64,000 nt of DNA. Origin: an uncultured Alphaproteobacteria bacterium. GTDB lineage: Bacteria; Pseudomonadota; Alphaproteobacteria; Rs-D84. The stretch's first letter is position 1; every line of letters starts with the position of its first letter. This document shows positions 41,177 through 50,567 of the stretch, piece after piece. Both the position numbers and the translations under genes were made by a program. The notes under the pieces were generated by a model. The model was not told the DNA's origin, did not search any database, and saw only the letters and a program-made list of their open reading frames with translations. Where the stretch lies: contig CAKQEW010000006.1 of assembly GCA_934230415.1 (NCBI GenBank), positions 1 through 64,000 on the forward strand. The letters run 5' to 3'.

Positions 41177-41206
41177 CATTTGGAACAAAGGAGAATCCAC
41201 ACGAAA

Positions 41207-44200
41207 ATGTCTCGTACAGCAATCAAAGAACTAACCGCGGCATATCGTGCCGTACTGAAACACGCATTTATTGCCATGGTGGGGGCGATGGTTGTTGTCG
41301 GTGGCGCATCGGCCGGGGATGAAAAGACACAAATCAAAGTTGAATCTGGCGAAACCATGGAATTGGCCGCGGGTCAGGTATATGATGGATATACAACAAC
41401 CGGCAAAGGTGCGGTTGCAAGTGTTGATGGAACTTTGACAGTTGGTTCAAATTCAGTTTTTTCAAATAATAAATCCGAATACATTGGCGGTGCAATTGTT
41501 AACAGTGGCACATTGAATATTGGCAATAATACGAAATTTATTGGGAATACGGCTATTGCTGAAGATGGCAGTTTATTTGGTGGTGGCGCATTGTTCAGTT
41601 TTGGTGGGTTGGTAAACATTAATGAAGGTACATTGTTTGAAAATAACCTTTCATATTTGGGTGGTGCAATCGTTAATTATGGTGGAAAATTGACAGCGAA
41701 TAAAACGATTTTCCGGAAAAATGTTGCCACGAAACAAGGTGGCGCCATAGATGTAGAAGATGGGAGTATTGAAATCAACAATTCCGTCTTTGTGGAAAAC
41801 GATGGTGCAAATTCTGGTGGCGCAATATCTTCGGTATATAACTCGGATGATGGACATATAGACATAAAAGGATCAGAGTTTACAAGCAATAGTGCTGAAG
41901 TTGGTGGTGCAATTGGCGCGTATAAATTCTTGACAGTTTCAAACAGTATGTTCAAAGGGAACTATACAACGGCGAACAGTGATGGTGGTGGTGCAATCGT
42001 AATTGGTGGTCATGGCAAGGTTGATATTGCAGATACAAGCTTTGACGGGAACAAAGCCAGTATTGGTGGTGCTATTGCAACACGACCAAATACCCAAGAA
42101 GGCCTGGCGCGTGGTGATGAAGCAACCAGCGAACAAAACAAAGACGGTCATTGGTTGACCATTGCAAATGCTGTGTTTAAGAATAATGTTGCCGATGCTG
42201 GGGCCGACAATGGTAAACTGAACGGGTATAACAGCGGTTCGTTTGGTGATGGTGGTGCGATTTGGACTGGATTTGTTGGTTCAACTGTTGATGGCGTTGT
42301 GCATAGCAACTTTATCGCCAAGACAACTTTTGAGAATAATATTGCAAAAAATAGTGGCGGTGCGATTTATAACGAGGGCATAAATAAGATTACTGATTCT
42401 ACATTTGTCGGTAATATTGCCAACAAAGATGGTGGTGCAATATTTAATGCCGTAAATGGGGAATTAACACTTGACGGGAACAATGTATTCATTGGCAATT
42501 CTGCAAATGGATTTGGTGGTGCCGTTGGTTCCAAGGGGCAACTGACTTTAAAGGGGACAACGTTTGCAAACAATACCGCCAGTGTCGGTGGTGCAATGTA
42601 CAGTGGTTATAATGATTTCGGTGTCGGTCGCGGCAGTTCCGAAATCTCTGGTGCAACGTTCACTAATAATTCGGCGGAATATGGCGCGGGTGCTGTTGCG
42701 AATTATGGCAGCATGAAAATTGATATAGACAATACAAAATTTGTTGGAAATAAGGTAACCCATGAAATAGAACAAGACGGTTGGAACAACAGGAACCTGA
42801 ACAGCAGTGTTGACGGCGGTGGCGCATTGTTCGTGGGCAGTGCATCAACGACCAGCCTGAATAAAACAGTATTCCAAAATAATTCTTCAACAACGGCGGG
42901 TGGGGCGATTGCAACACGTGCAGATTGGGTAAACAGTGAATTGGGTGCCTTGCAATTTAAAACAAATGCCCCAGAAAATTATGACCCCAGCAAGGATTAT
43001 TTGGTAAAGAATACCAAGGCAAAGTTGGATATTAAAAATTCTGTGTTTGAACGGAATACGGCCGGTTTGCAAGGTGGCGCGTTGTTTAATACGTTTATGA
43101 ATACAACGATTGCTGATTCAAATTTTGTTGGCAATGTCGCAGGTCAGGGCGGTGCGATTTATAACGCTGGCGCAATTGAATTGTCTGGAAACAATGTATT
43201 CACCGGTAATATGGCTGGTGGCGTCGGAAACGATATTCACAATTTGGGTAAATTGACTGTATCGGACGGCACAACAACAATTGATGGGGGTATCACAGGC
43301 GATGGCGCATTGACCATTGCTGATGGCGCAACATTGAACATTGGCACGGCAACCGTTGCCCAGGATACATTAACGCTGGAAGGGACGGTTGGTTTGACCA
43401 TTGTAGATGCGAATAACTATGGTAAACTGTTGGCGAAAAACTATGATGGTAATGGTACCGTATCGCTGAATGTTGCGACAACCGGGACATATAATATATT
43501 CAGTGGTGAAACGAATTACAGCACGGTTGACGCGGGTGCAATTTATGATGTAACCGCATTCGCAGATGGCACAATTACCATTGCGACAAAATCTGTGGAT
43601 AAAATCGTGGCGGATACCGGTTTGACCGATGTGGCGGCGAATACTGTTGCCGGTTTGGCAAATACCGACAATGCATTAGCAAACATTGCGTCACTGAATG
43701 CGCAACAGGCATTGCGTGATGGTGATACAGAATATGTTGAACGCGAAACCGCGCGCATGAATCCAATGGATAAACCGGTTGTGCAATCCATGGCACAATC
43801 TGTCCAGGGCCAGGTCGCGACATTGGCGGCGAACCGTATGTCGGGCACGCCGGCAATGGGACGCAATGGTGGCGACATCAATGCTGAATATGGCGTGTGG
43901 GCCCAGGGCATGTTTAACAAATCAAAATTCAATGGCCAATTTAATGGATACACACGTGGTATCGCGGCGGGGGTTGATGCGCTGGTTGATAATCAGTACA
44001 CGGTTGGTTTGGGATATGCGTTTGGTCATTCTGATATTAATGCCGATGATGGCCGCAATACAGAAATTGACAGCAACAGCATATTTGCATATGCCCAGTA
44101 TAAACCAAGTGATTGGTACATCAATGCGACATTGAATTATACAATGTCAAAATATACCGGTTCACATGACGCGTTTGGTGTTAATCTGAAATCAGATTAT

Positions 44201-44656
44201 GATGTCAATGCATTCGGTGTCCAGGCGATGACCGGATACGATTTCGCATCTGGTATGACGCCAGAGGTTGGTGTGCGTTACCTGCATGTGTCCCAGGATT
44301 CATATGATAATGGGTTGGCGCATGTTGATGGCGATGACACAGATTTCCTGACCGGTATTGCGGGATTGAATTATCGCTTTGCAATTGAAAACGGTGGTGA
44401 TATCCACTGGTTCCCAGAATTGCGTGCGGCGGCAACATACGATTTTGTATCTGATCGGGCGTTGTCCACGATTACAATGCCTGGTGCGGCGGCGTATGTT
44501 GTGGATGGTGACCGGCTGTCCCGCTTTGGCGGTGAATTCGGTATCGGTCTGACCGCAGAATATACCGGGGTGGAAATCTCGCTGAATTACGATTTGGATT
44601 TGCATGAAGATTACACTTCACAAACCGGAATGTTAAAATTCAGATACGAATTCTGA
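41207..44656 (+). CDS. Autotransporter with chlamydial Pmp-like GGA(I)/FxxN repeats
   Basis: I chose ATG 41207 (1149 residues) after AAAGGAGAA. The signal peptide is extended (about 1-36, ending ASA). Residues about 60-700 contain many GGA(I/L/V) and FxxN repeats (GGAIVNSG, GGAIYNEG, VFKNN, TFENN), the pattern of polymorphic-membrane-protein beta-helices. A linker carries MNPMDKPVVQSMAQSVQGQ. The last 280 residues are an autotransporter barrel (YGVWAQGMFNKSKF ... MLKFRYEF, terminal Phe). Surface adhesin role is inferred from the family. Own promoter and terminator. Confidence 0.9.
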   Translation: MSRTAIKELTAAYRAVLKHAFIAMVGAMVVVGGASAGDEKTQIKVESGETMELAAGQVYDGYTTTGKGAVASVDGTLTVGSNSVFSNNKSEYIGGAIVNSGTLNIGNNTKFIGNTAIAEDGSLFGGGALFSFGGLVNINEGTLFENNLSYLGGAIVNYGGKLTANKTIFRKNVATKQGGAIDVEDGSIEINNSVFVENDGANSGGAISSVYNSDDGHIDIKGSEFTSNSAEVGGAIGAYKFLTVSNSMFKGNYTTANSDGGGAIVIGGHGKVDIADTSFDGNKASIGGAIATRPNTQEGLARGDEATSEQNKDGHWLTIANAVFKNNVADAGADNGKLNGYNSGSFGDGGAIWTGFVGSTVDGVVHSNFIAKTTFENNIAKNSGGAIYNEGINKITDSTFVGNIANKDGGAIFNAVNGELTLDGNNVFIGNSANGFGGAVGSKGQLTLKGTTFANNTASVGGAMYSGYNDFGVGRGSSEISGATFTNNSAEYGAGAVANYGSMKIDIDNTKFVGNKVTHEIEQDGWNNRNLNSSVDGGGALFVGSASTTSLNKTVFQNNSSTTAGGAIATRADWVNSELGALQFKTNAPENYDPSKDYLVKNTKAKLDIKNSVFERNTAGLQGGALFNTFMNTTIADSNFVGNVAGQGGAIYNAGAIELSGNNVFTGNMAGGVGNDIHNLGKLTVSDGTTTIDGGITGDGALTIADGATLNIGTATVAQDTLTLEGTVGLTIVDANNYGKLLAKNYDGNGTVSLNVATTGTYNIFSGETNYSTVDAGAIYDVTAFADGTITIATKSVDKIVADTGLTDVAANTVAGLANTDNALANIASLNAQQALRDGDTEYVERETARMNPMDKPVVQSMAQSVQGQVATLAANRMSGTPAMGRNGGDINAEYGVWAQGMFNKSKFNGQFNGYTRGIAAGVDALVDNQYTVGLGYAFGHSDINADDGRNTEIDSNSIFAYAQYKPSDWYINATLNYTMSKYTGSHDAFGVNLKSDYDVNAFGVQAMTGYDFASGMTPEVGVRYLHVSQDSYDNGLAHVDGDDTDFLTGIAGLNYRFAIENGGDIHWFPELRAAATYDFVSDRALSTITMPGAAAYVVDGDRLSRFGGEFGIGLTAEYTGVEISLNYDLDLHEDYTSQTGMLKFRYEF

Positions 44657-44657
44657 T

Positions 44658-44684
44658 AAAAACGGGGCATTGCCCCGTTTTTTT
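44658..44684 (+). terminator. Terminator of the autotransporter gene
   Basis: AAAACGGGGC-ATT-GCCCCGTTTTTTT. Confidence 0.88.
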
Positions 44685-44699
44685 GTGCCACAACACCAA

Positions 44700-44725
44700 A
44701 TAAAAAACACGCCATTTGGCGTGCT
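44700..44725 (-). terminator. Terminator of the minus-strand operon
   Basis: CACGCC-ATTT-GGCGTG (44708-44723). On the minus strand TTTTTTATTT follows. Confidence 0.75.
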
Positions 44726-44727
44726 TT

Positions 44728-45417
44728 TTATTTAAAATATTTTTTATGCTGTTCCTGGGACCGCTGGTACATTGTGTCAAATATGCGGTCGGCGGCGGCC
44801 TGGTCAACCGGGGCGGTGGATGCGCCATTGGCATCGGCACCGTTCAGTATAATCAGACGCGATGGCGTGATATCCGCCCCACATTCAATAAAATATTTTT
44901 CTGTATCAAAATATTTTCCAAAACAGCGGTTATTAACAACGGCAACATATCCATCGCGTGCCAATGTGTCGCACGTTGGTTGTGTGCCATATGTAATTTC
45001 ACCATTAGGCAGATTTTCGTCAACGTGATCCAAAATGCCGTTGCACCATACGTTTACGTATTTACCATTTACCAAAACCATTGTGCCGCCAGATGTTGTT
45101 TTGCGCACCCCGAAGCAATCGCCGTTCAGCACATTTGGGTCAAAGTCTGATTTGACCATTGTTCCGCCCGATATATCGGCACGACCGACCGGCGTTGGTT
45201 CATCACGTGGCGAAATCAGTGCATCACCGCAAATTAATTTCATACCCCAACATCCACTGGTTGCGTCCCAATATTCGGTATCGTATCCCGCCCCCATTGA
45301 TGTATAACATTTTGTGGGATCCAAACGACATACGGTTGGTTGCAACCACCACTGGGTTGCGGCAAACGCGTCAGTGCATATCGCGGATAAAAACGAAAGT
45401 ATAAATATCTTTTTCAT
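44728..45417 (-). CDS. Secreted cysteine-containing protein, unknown
   Basis: The product is 229 residues with a signal peptide (1-19, ending AFA). The mature part has about ten cysteines (TVCRLDPTKCY, SGCWGMKLICG, CNGILD, CDTLARDGY, NRCFG, IECGAD), many Gly and Trp, and a basic helical C-terminus. It lies 52 bases downstream of the 801-residue CMDxFC protein gene, with AGGAAAC before its ATG, so the two probably form an operon. A companion or accessory role is possible; no family recognised. Confidence 0.75.
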   Translation of the reverse strand: MKKIFILSFLSAICTDAFAATQWWLQPTVCRLDPTKCYTSMGAGYDTEYWDATSGCWGMKLICGDALISPRDEPTPVGRADISGGTMVKSDFDPNVLNGDCFGVRKTTSGGTMVLVNGKYVNVWCNGILDHVDENLPNGEITYGTQPTCDTLARDGYVAVVNNRCFGKYFDTEKYFIECGADITPSRLIILNGADANGASTAPVDQAAADRIFDTMYQRSQEQHKKYFK

Positions 45418-45469
45418 GTTGTTTCCTATGATACCACTTTTTTATGGTTGTCGCAAGTTTGCGGATTTT

Positions 45470-47875
45470 TTACTGGCCACTGGTTGTGGATGCGTCGCGA
45501 CAATAGCCCCATTTTGTATTCGTACCTGTTTCAGAATAGAATTTTTCAAACAGTTTGTGTCCTGTTGTGGTATGGGTTGTTCCGTTTTCTGTTTTCCATT
45601 CTGTATCAACCCAGACACCGCCCAGGCGTTCGCATTCTGCCGACAGTACAGTGGACATCTGGACGCGCACAGAATCCATAACTGTATTAACGTCCGCCAT
45701 AATGGTCGTTGGCAATACGTATCCCGCAGAATTAGATTCAGATGGACGTACACACGCCTGCAGGGCATAACGTACAACCTTTTGATACAAACTGCCGATA
45801 TAATCGTCGCCACATGCGCTGAGGTCTGCAACCACGGACGATCCATCAGCGCCCACAGGGCCGGCAACGCCGCCAGCGCATGTAAAGTTTGTTGGGCATT
45901 TTGTACATGCATTACCCGCCGCAGGTGTTGTATTAAACCGACCGTTCAGGGTCAGGTAATATCCAGCCTTGCACCGATTGTACCGACGTATATCTGGGCA
46001 ATGATAGTCATCTGTGACGTTTTCGTCATCGTCACTGTTGGTTGTATCACCACGGGCCCATAATTCCTGGTTGCATTGATATATGCCGGCATATTGTTCG
46101 GCGCCGGGTGCATACACACGACATCCATACGGGAATTTATGCAGGCTGTCGTTGCTGGGAACGGCACATGTGTCCTGGACAAATTCTGACAGTGTGGTGG
46201 CGCATTCCTTGGCAATTTTTTGGTCGGTAATGTTGTGCATTGCCTGTAATAATAATTCCAGGCCGTCGCCATTGCTGCTGTACAAATTGCTGCACGCATT
46301 CAGTTTTTCTTGGCACAATTGTTCGGATAATTCCAGACGCGAACCGATTAACAATTGTTCTTTGATATTGCTAAAGTCTTTTAATGATTTGCTCTGTTCA
46401 TCATAGCATGCGTTTACCACATCCAGGCATTCTGTTTTGACGGTGCGAATTCGTGTCTGTTGGCCCTGGTATATTTCGGCGATTGCCTGGCGCAAGAATT
46501 CGTCCCATACGTCATCCGCCATATCACGGCATGTGTCCAGCCCGCGCGCCGCATATGTGCGCATGCGATTTAGTTCGGCGACAATCATGCGGTTTGTCGG
46601 ATTGGTCAGCACGTCGCCAGATAATGAAATCTGGTTTTCCAGTTGGTAAAAATTCGCGCTGTAAATTGGTTCGCCGGTGTCGCGGTTCAGGTACAGTCCT
46701 GTTGTATCCAGACAGTGAACATAATCGGTTCCACACGCGGTGTCGGCGGTGATGTCACTGCGTACCTGGGCGATACAGTCATTAATGGATGTTGAATTAT
46801 GCGCATTATAATTATCCAGGCGGGCGTTATTCATTTCGCGTTCTGTTTCGCGAATTGTCGTGTTTGCCGCCGTTAATTTTTTGTTCAGTGCATTTGTCAG
46901 CGTCGCACAATCATTTTCAATATACATTCCATATGCCGCGACAACCATCTTTAATGTTGCATCAGATGAACAGTTCCCAGAAACCAATTCGGCACACTGG
47001 GCATGGACGGCGTTGTACAATGATTCCCCCGTCAGGTTTGCAATGTTCGCGCCCGATGTTAAATCGGTCGTCGCCCAGATTGCGTTTATATCACCCGCAA
47101 TGTCCAATGTCCCCGCGGTTGACAGTGATTTTGATTTCGTTTTGGTCAACACATCACTGATGCCGGCCAATTTCTGGGCTGATGCCGAATTGTCGTTCGT
47201 GGTTGTCGCGGCTGTTTCGCCACTGGTCGCGTTCAGCATGGCGGAAACCTCTGCTGCGGTCTTGGGAATTACTTCTATGTTCAGGTTTTTGAAATCCTGA
47301 ATCTGGTCAGATGCATCGCCCAGTGCACGTTCGCGTGCCTGGATATCCGCCAGTTTTGATGAACACACGCACCGCCGATATGTGTCGTTTTGGTTGGCAC
47401 AAAATTGATCCATGCATGTAAAGTATGCGTCACGGCATGCATTGTATCCGGTGCCAAACGTGTTTGTGCCGGCACCGCTGGCCGTTGTTGTGGCGCGCGT
47501 CAGGCGCGCCGCGGATGTGGACGTGGCACTGCGTGCGGTTGTGGCATTGGTCGCGCCACGTGTGGCGGCGGTTGTTGCGGTGCGTGATACGCGCGTCGTG
47601 GATGTTGGCGTGGTGCTGCGTGCGGTCGCGGTTGTGGTTGCGCGTTGTTGTGTTGTGGTGCGTTGGGGCGTTCGTGCCACGCGTGCGGCATTTTGCACAG
47701 TGTTTGTGTTGCGGGATGTGACCTGGGGCGTGGTTGTGCGTGGTGATGTGGTTGTGCGCACCACAGATTGATTTTCAGATGTTGTGCGGGCCGCGCTGGA
47801 TACGCTGCGCACCGCGGCATCGGCGTGACCGATGCCGGCGCATAACGCAACGGCAAAAAGCAAAATCTTTTTCAT
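45470..47875 (-). CDS. Large secreted cysteine-rich protein (CMDxFC family), member 3
   Basis: I chose ATG 47875 (801 residues), which opens a signal peptide (1-20, ending ADA). A long Thr/Arg/Ala-rich stretch follows (about 25-135), then the motif NACRDAYFTCMDQFC...RRCVCSS at about 142-172. Later modules include CIAQVRSDITADTACGTDYVHCLD and CLDVVNACYDEQ; near residues 640-680 a CPDIRRYNRCKAGYYLTLNG...CTKCPTNFTCAGG segment resembles a GCN-type cysteine repeat. A hairpin GCCC/GGGC lies in the putative promoter region. It is the opposite-strand relative of members 1, 2, 4 and 5. Confidence 0.85.
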   Translation of the reverse strand: MKKILLFAVALCAGIGHADAAVRSVSSAARTTSENQSVVRTTTSPRTTTPQVTSRNTNTVQNAARVARTPQRTTTQQRATTTATARSTTPTSTTRVSRTATTAATRGATNATTARSATSTSAARLTRATTTASGAGTNTFGTGYNACRDAYFTCMDQFCANQNDTYRRCVCSSKLADIQARERALGDASDQIQDFKNLNIEVIPKTAAEVSAMLNATSGETAATTTNDNSASAQKLAGISDVLTKTKSKSLSTAGTLDIAGDINAIWATTDLTSGANIANLTGESLYNAVHAQCAELVSGNCSSDATLKMVVAAYGMYIENDCATLTNALNKKLTAANTTIRETEREMNNARLDNYNAHNSTSINDCIAQVRSDITADTACGTDYVHCLDTTGLYLNRDTGEPIYSANFYQLENQISLSGDVLTNPTNRMIVAELNRMRTYAARGLDTCRDMADDVWDEFLRQAIAEIYQGQQTRIRTVKTECLDVVNACYDEQSKSLKDFSNIKEQLLIGSRLELSEQLCQEKLNACSNLYSSNGDGLELLLQAMHNITDQKIAKECATTLSEFVQDTCAVPSNDSLHKFPYGCRVYAPGAEQYAGIYQCNQELWARGDTTNSDDDENVTDDYHCPDIRRYNRCKAGYYLTLNGRFNTTPAAGNACTKCPTNFTCAGGVAGPVGADGSSVVADLSACGDDYIGSLYQKVVRYALQACVRPSESNSAGYVLPTTIMADVNTVMDSVRVQMSTVLSAECERLGGVWVDTEWKTENGTTHTTTGHKLFEKFYSETGTNTKWGYCRDASTTSGQ

Positions 47876-47956
47876 CCTATAATCTGGTAATAATAATATC
47901 AAAAATGCCCATTTCTGGGCAAGGGGTATTTCAATAAAAACGATATTTTTTTGCAA

Positions 47957-47990
47957 ATAAAAAATCCCGCATTAACGGGATATTTTTATT
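47957..47990 (-). terminator. Terminator after infA
   Basis: ATCCCG-CATTAA-CGGGAT (47964-47981). On the minus strand TTTTTTATTT follows. The stem lies just past the infA stop. Confidence 0.75.
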
Positions 47991-48234
47991 GGTTCGCTGC
48001 GTCAGTGGTTGGACGGTTGCGTTCAACAAATGTGATGCGTCCCTTGTCTAAATCATACGGTGTCATTTCAACGCGGACGCGTTCACCGATGTTGACCCAG
48101 ATGCGCGCCTTGCGCATTTTGCCACACACGGTTGCCAAAATTTCATGACCGTTTTCCAATTTTACACGAAACATGGTGTTCGGTAATTTGTCTTCTACGG
48201 TGCCACTGAATACGATTACATCATCTTTTGCCAT
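47986..48234 (-). CDS. infA: Translation initiation factor IF-1
   Basis: Binds the A site of the 30S subunit during initiation. The 82-residue product has the S1-type OB fold: MAKDDVIVFSGTVEDKLPNTMFRVKLENGHEILATVCGKMRK, then VNIGERVRVEMTPYDLDKGRITF. About ten residues (ERNRPTTDAANQ) extend beyond the usual 72. A promoter TTGCAA-17-TATCAT is visible on the minus strand at 48302-48274. It sits between two cysteine-rich secreted protein genes. Confidence 0.95.
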   Translation of the reverse strand: MAKDDVIVFSGTVEDKLPNTMFRVKLENGHEILATVCGKMRKARIWVNIGERVRVEMTPYDLDKGRITFVERNRPTTDAANQ

Positions 48235-48273
48235 ATATTATTCCTTGGATTTTTCTGCAATTTTCTGATGGGT

Positions 48274-48302
48274 ATGATATAATTTTGTGTAAAAAATTGC
48301 AA
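48274..48302 (-). promoter_or_regulatory. Promoter of infA
   Basis: On the minus strand: TTGCAA (48302-48297), 17-base spacer, TATCAT (48279-48274). Confidence 0.6.
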
Positions 48303-48317
48303 GATGTTTTTATCTGC

Positions 48318-48346
48318 TTGCACGGCAGGGGATGATTTGATAAAAT
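48318..48346 (+). promoter_or_regulatory. Promoter of the 48375-53120 operon
   Basis: TTGCAC (48318-48323), 17-base spacer, TAAAAT (48341-48346), 28 bases before ATG 48375. It is divergent from the infA promoter. Confidence 0.6.
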
Positions 48347-48374
48347 TAGACATAATAATGTAGGGTGGAATCAT

Positions 48375-50543
48375 ATGAGATTAGGTTTTATTTTCACGTT
48401 ATTGTGTGTTGTGCCAGGATTGGCATTCGGGGCGGCGCGTGATGGGGAAAATGCCCGTATCGGTGTGTCACGTATGTCAATGGCGGGATCGCGTGCGCCG
48501 AATGTTACAAGTATTGGCGCGGTTGCGGCGGTTCAGCCAACGTTGTCTGTGACAACGGGGGCGACGACATCTGGGACGTCAACAAATGTCGCGTCATCCA
48601 CGACCAGTGATACAACAAACGTGGCAAGTGCAACGGATACGTCATCTGGTGCCACCACAACGACCGATTGTCGCACGGCGTATCGCGCATGTATGGATGA
48701 ATTTTGCCTGTTGGATGAAAGCGAGGGCAGTCGTTGCGCATGTTCGTCAAATATTAACCAGTCCAAGAGTTTGATTCAGGAAATTCAAAAAATTCAGGAC
48801 GAAGCCGACAGTTTATACACAGAAGGTGTTGAGCGCGAGCAGTTGGGTGCCAAGGCAAAATTAGTCTTTGGCGAGAGTGAAAATGCCAAGAAAAGTGCGC
48901 GCGCATCTGGTATCAGTTTGGCGGATTGGTTAAACAGCGGCACAACCGATAATACGTCCAGCCTGGACGCTGATAATGATATTGGTGACGGGTTGTATGC
49001 AATGGCGTCTGAATACTGTGCAGACACGTTGGCAACATGTGGCAGTCGCGCCGAAATGGAAGAAACATTGTACGCGCGCCAGATTGTCGCCGACTGTAAA
49101 TCGTTTAATTCATACCTGGCCGATCAAAAGGCAAATGCGACCGCAAACAAGCGCACGGCCGAGGCCGCCGTTCGTCAGGCGCGTTTGGCAATGTTGGATA
49201 CAACAAATAAATACAACCGTGGCGAATGTCTGTTGGCGTATCGTGCATGTATCGCAGACAAGGGCGGATGTGGTGTGAATTTTGAAAACTGTCTGGATGC
49301 AGATTTGTTGGGGCGTCGTGCGAATGCGTGTGAAAACGTGTTGGACCAGTGCACGGCTGTTCGTGATTATGTCTTGCAGGATTGGGATGCGGAATCAAAA
49401 AGTATTTTGGTGGATGCGGCGCAATACGCCGACAAAAATGCGCGTGCGACGTGCCTGGCGCGGATTCAGGTTTGTTTGGAAGATGGATGTCGCACCAGCA
49501 CAAATTCGGCATGTTTGACCGATATCAATGTTGCGGCAGGTGTGTGCCCGGTTATCACAGAATGCGAAGAAATGATACCGGGAATTCAGAGTGCGGTAAA
49601 CGACAAGTTGGGGTATCTGCGTACGCAATTTTGCCAGAATGATATTGACAAGTGTTTGCAGGAAAAGTGTGGTGAAAACTTTACCGCCCCGGAATGTGTC
49701 GGTAAAACGGCAACCGAAATTGCCCAGCTGTGCCCACAATCTATGTACCCATCGTGCAAGAATGAATCACAGTTTGATATAATTGTTCAATCGGTACTGT
49801 TACAGATGGATTACCAGATGTTACAGGGATGCCTGAATTATTTTGGCGAACAATTGGGGGCGGCGTGCGGTACGGATATGTCATGCCTGCCGACGGATGA
49901 CCAGATTGAATCGTTGACGGCGATACCTGATACAGAAGAGGGCCTGGCCCAACTGCGTCAAGCCGTGCGTGACAACACAACCGCGTCTGTGGATGAATTC
50001 TTTAAACAGTTTGAGAAAGATAAAACAGTTGCCGCGTGTCAAGACAGTGAAAAGCCCCAGGGAAAACAGTCGTTGGGCGACAGCGTGTTTAACAGCGCAA
50101 AATTGGTTGCGCAAATCGGTGCGGAAAACCGCGCAATGCGCGCGCTGGAAACAAAAATTGCCGAACTGTCGCGTGCCCAGGATTTGGCGACCGCGGAAAA
50201 GAATTGTTTAACAACGTATGCGGTTGAAACGCCAAACAAGTCATCAAAAAATTACAGTTATATCCGCAGTGTTTCGTTTGAACCGTCGTTGCGTAATTGC
50301 CATGTTTGCCGCATGCAACAGGTATGTGAAACAGGTGGCGAATCCCGTGGAACCGGCATTGCCAAGGGTGCCAGTGGTGGCCTGGCGGCGGGTGCGGCGG
50401 CCGGGACAATGGTATCACCCGGATGGGGCACGGCGATTGGCGGTGTTGTTGGTGCGGTTGGTGGACTGTTCGCCGGCATGGGTGCCAGTGGCCAGCAGGA
50501 ATTCTGCCAAGAAATAGAATCGTGTGAAGACATTAATATGTAA
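48375..50543 (+). CDS. Large secreted cysteine-rich protein (CMDxFC family), member 4
   Basis: The product is 722 residues with a signal peptide (1-19, ending AFG). A Ser/Thr-rich stretch is followed by DCRTAYRACMDEFC...SRCACSS at about 96-122. Four-cysteine modules follow (CLLAYRACIADKGGCGVNFENC; CQNDIDKCLQEKCGENFTAPEC). The C-terminal part has CHVCRMQQVC, a glycine-zipper stretch (GGLAAGAAAGTMVSPGWGTA, about 667-686) and the ending FCQEIESCEDINM. It lies 24 bases upstream of member 5 in one operon. Envelope localisation inferred. Confidence 0.85.
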   Translation: MRLGFIFTLLCVVPGLAFGAARDGENARIGVSRMSMAGSRAPNVTSIGAVAAVQPTLSVTTGATTSGTSTNVASSTTSDTTNVASATDTSSGATTTTDCRTAYRACMDEFCLLDESEGSRCACSSNINQSKSLIQEIQKIQDEADSLYTEGVEREQLGAKAKLVFGESENAKKSARASGISLADWLNSGTTDNTSSLDADNDIGDGLYAMASEYCADTLATCGSRAEMEETLYARQIVADCKSFNSYLADQKANATANKRTAEAAVRQARLAMLDTTNKYNRGECLLAYRACIADKGGCGVNFENCLDADLLGRRANACENVLDQCTAVRDYVLQDWDAESKSILVDAAQYADKNARATCLARIQVCLEDGCRTSTNSACLTDINVAAGVCPVITECEEMIPGIQSAVNDKLGYLRTQFCQNDIDKCLQEKCGENFTAPECVGKTATEIAQLCPQSMYPSCKNESQFDIIVQSVLLQMDYQMLQGCLNYFGEQLGAACGTDMSCLPTDDQIESLTAIPDTEEGLAQLRQAVRDNTTASVDEFFKQFEKDKTVAACQDSEKPQGKQSLGDSVFNSAKLVAQIGAENRAMRALETKIAELSRAQDLATAEKNCLTTYAVETPNKSSKNYSYIRSVSFEPSLRNCHVCRMQQVCETGGESRGTGIAKGASGGLAAGAAAGTMVSPGWGTAIGGVVGAVGGLFAGMGASGQQEFCQEIESCEDINM

Positions 50544-50567
50544 TATGCCGGACAGGGGGCGTATCTG

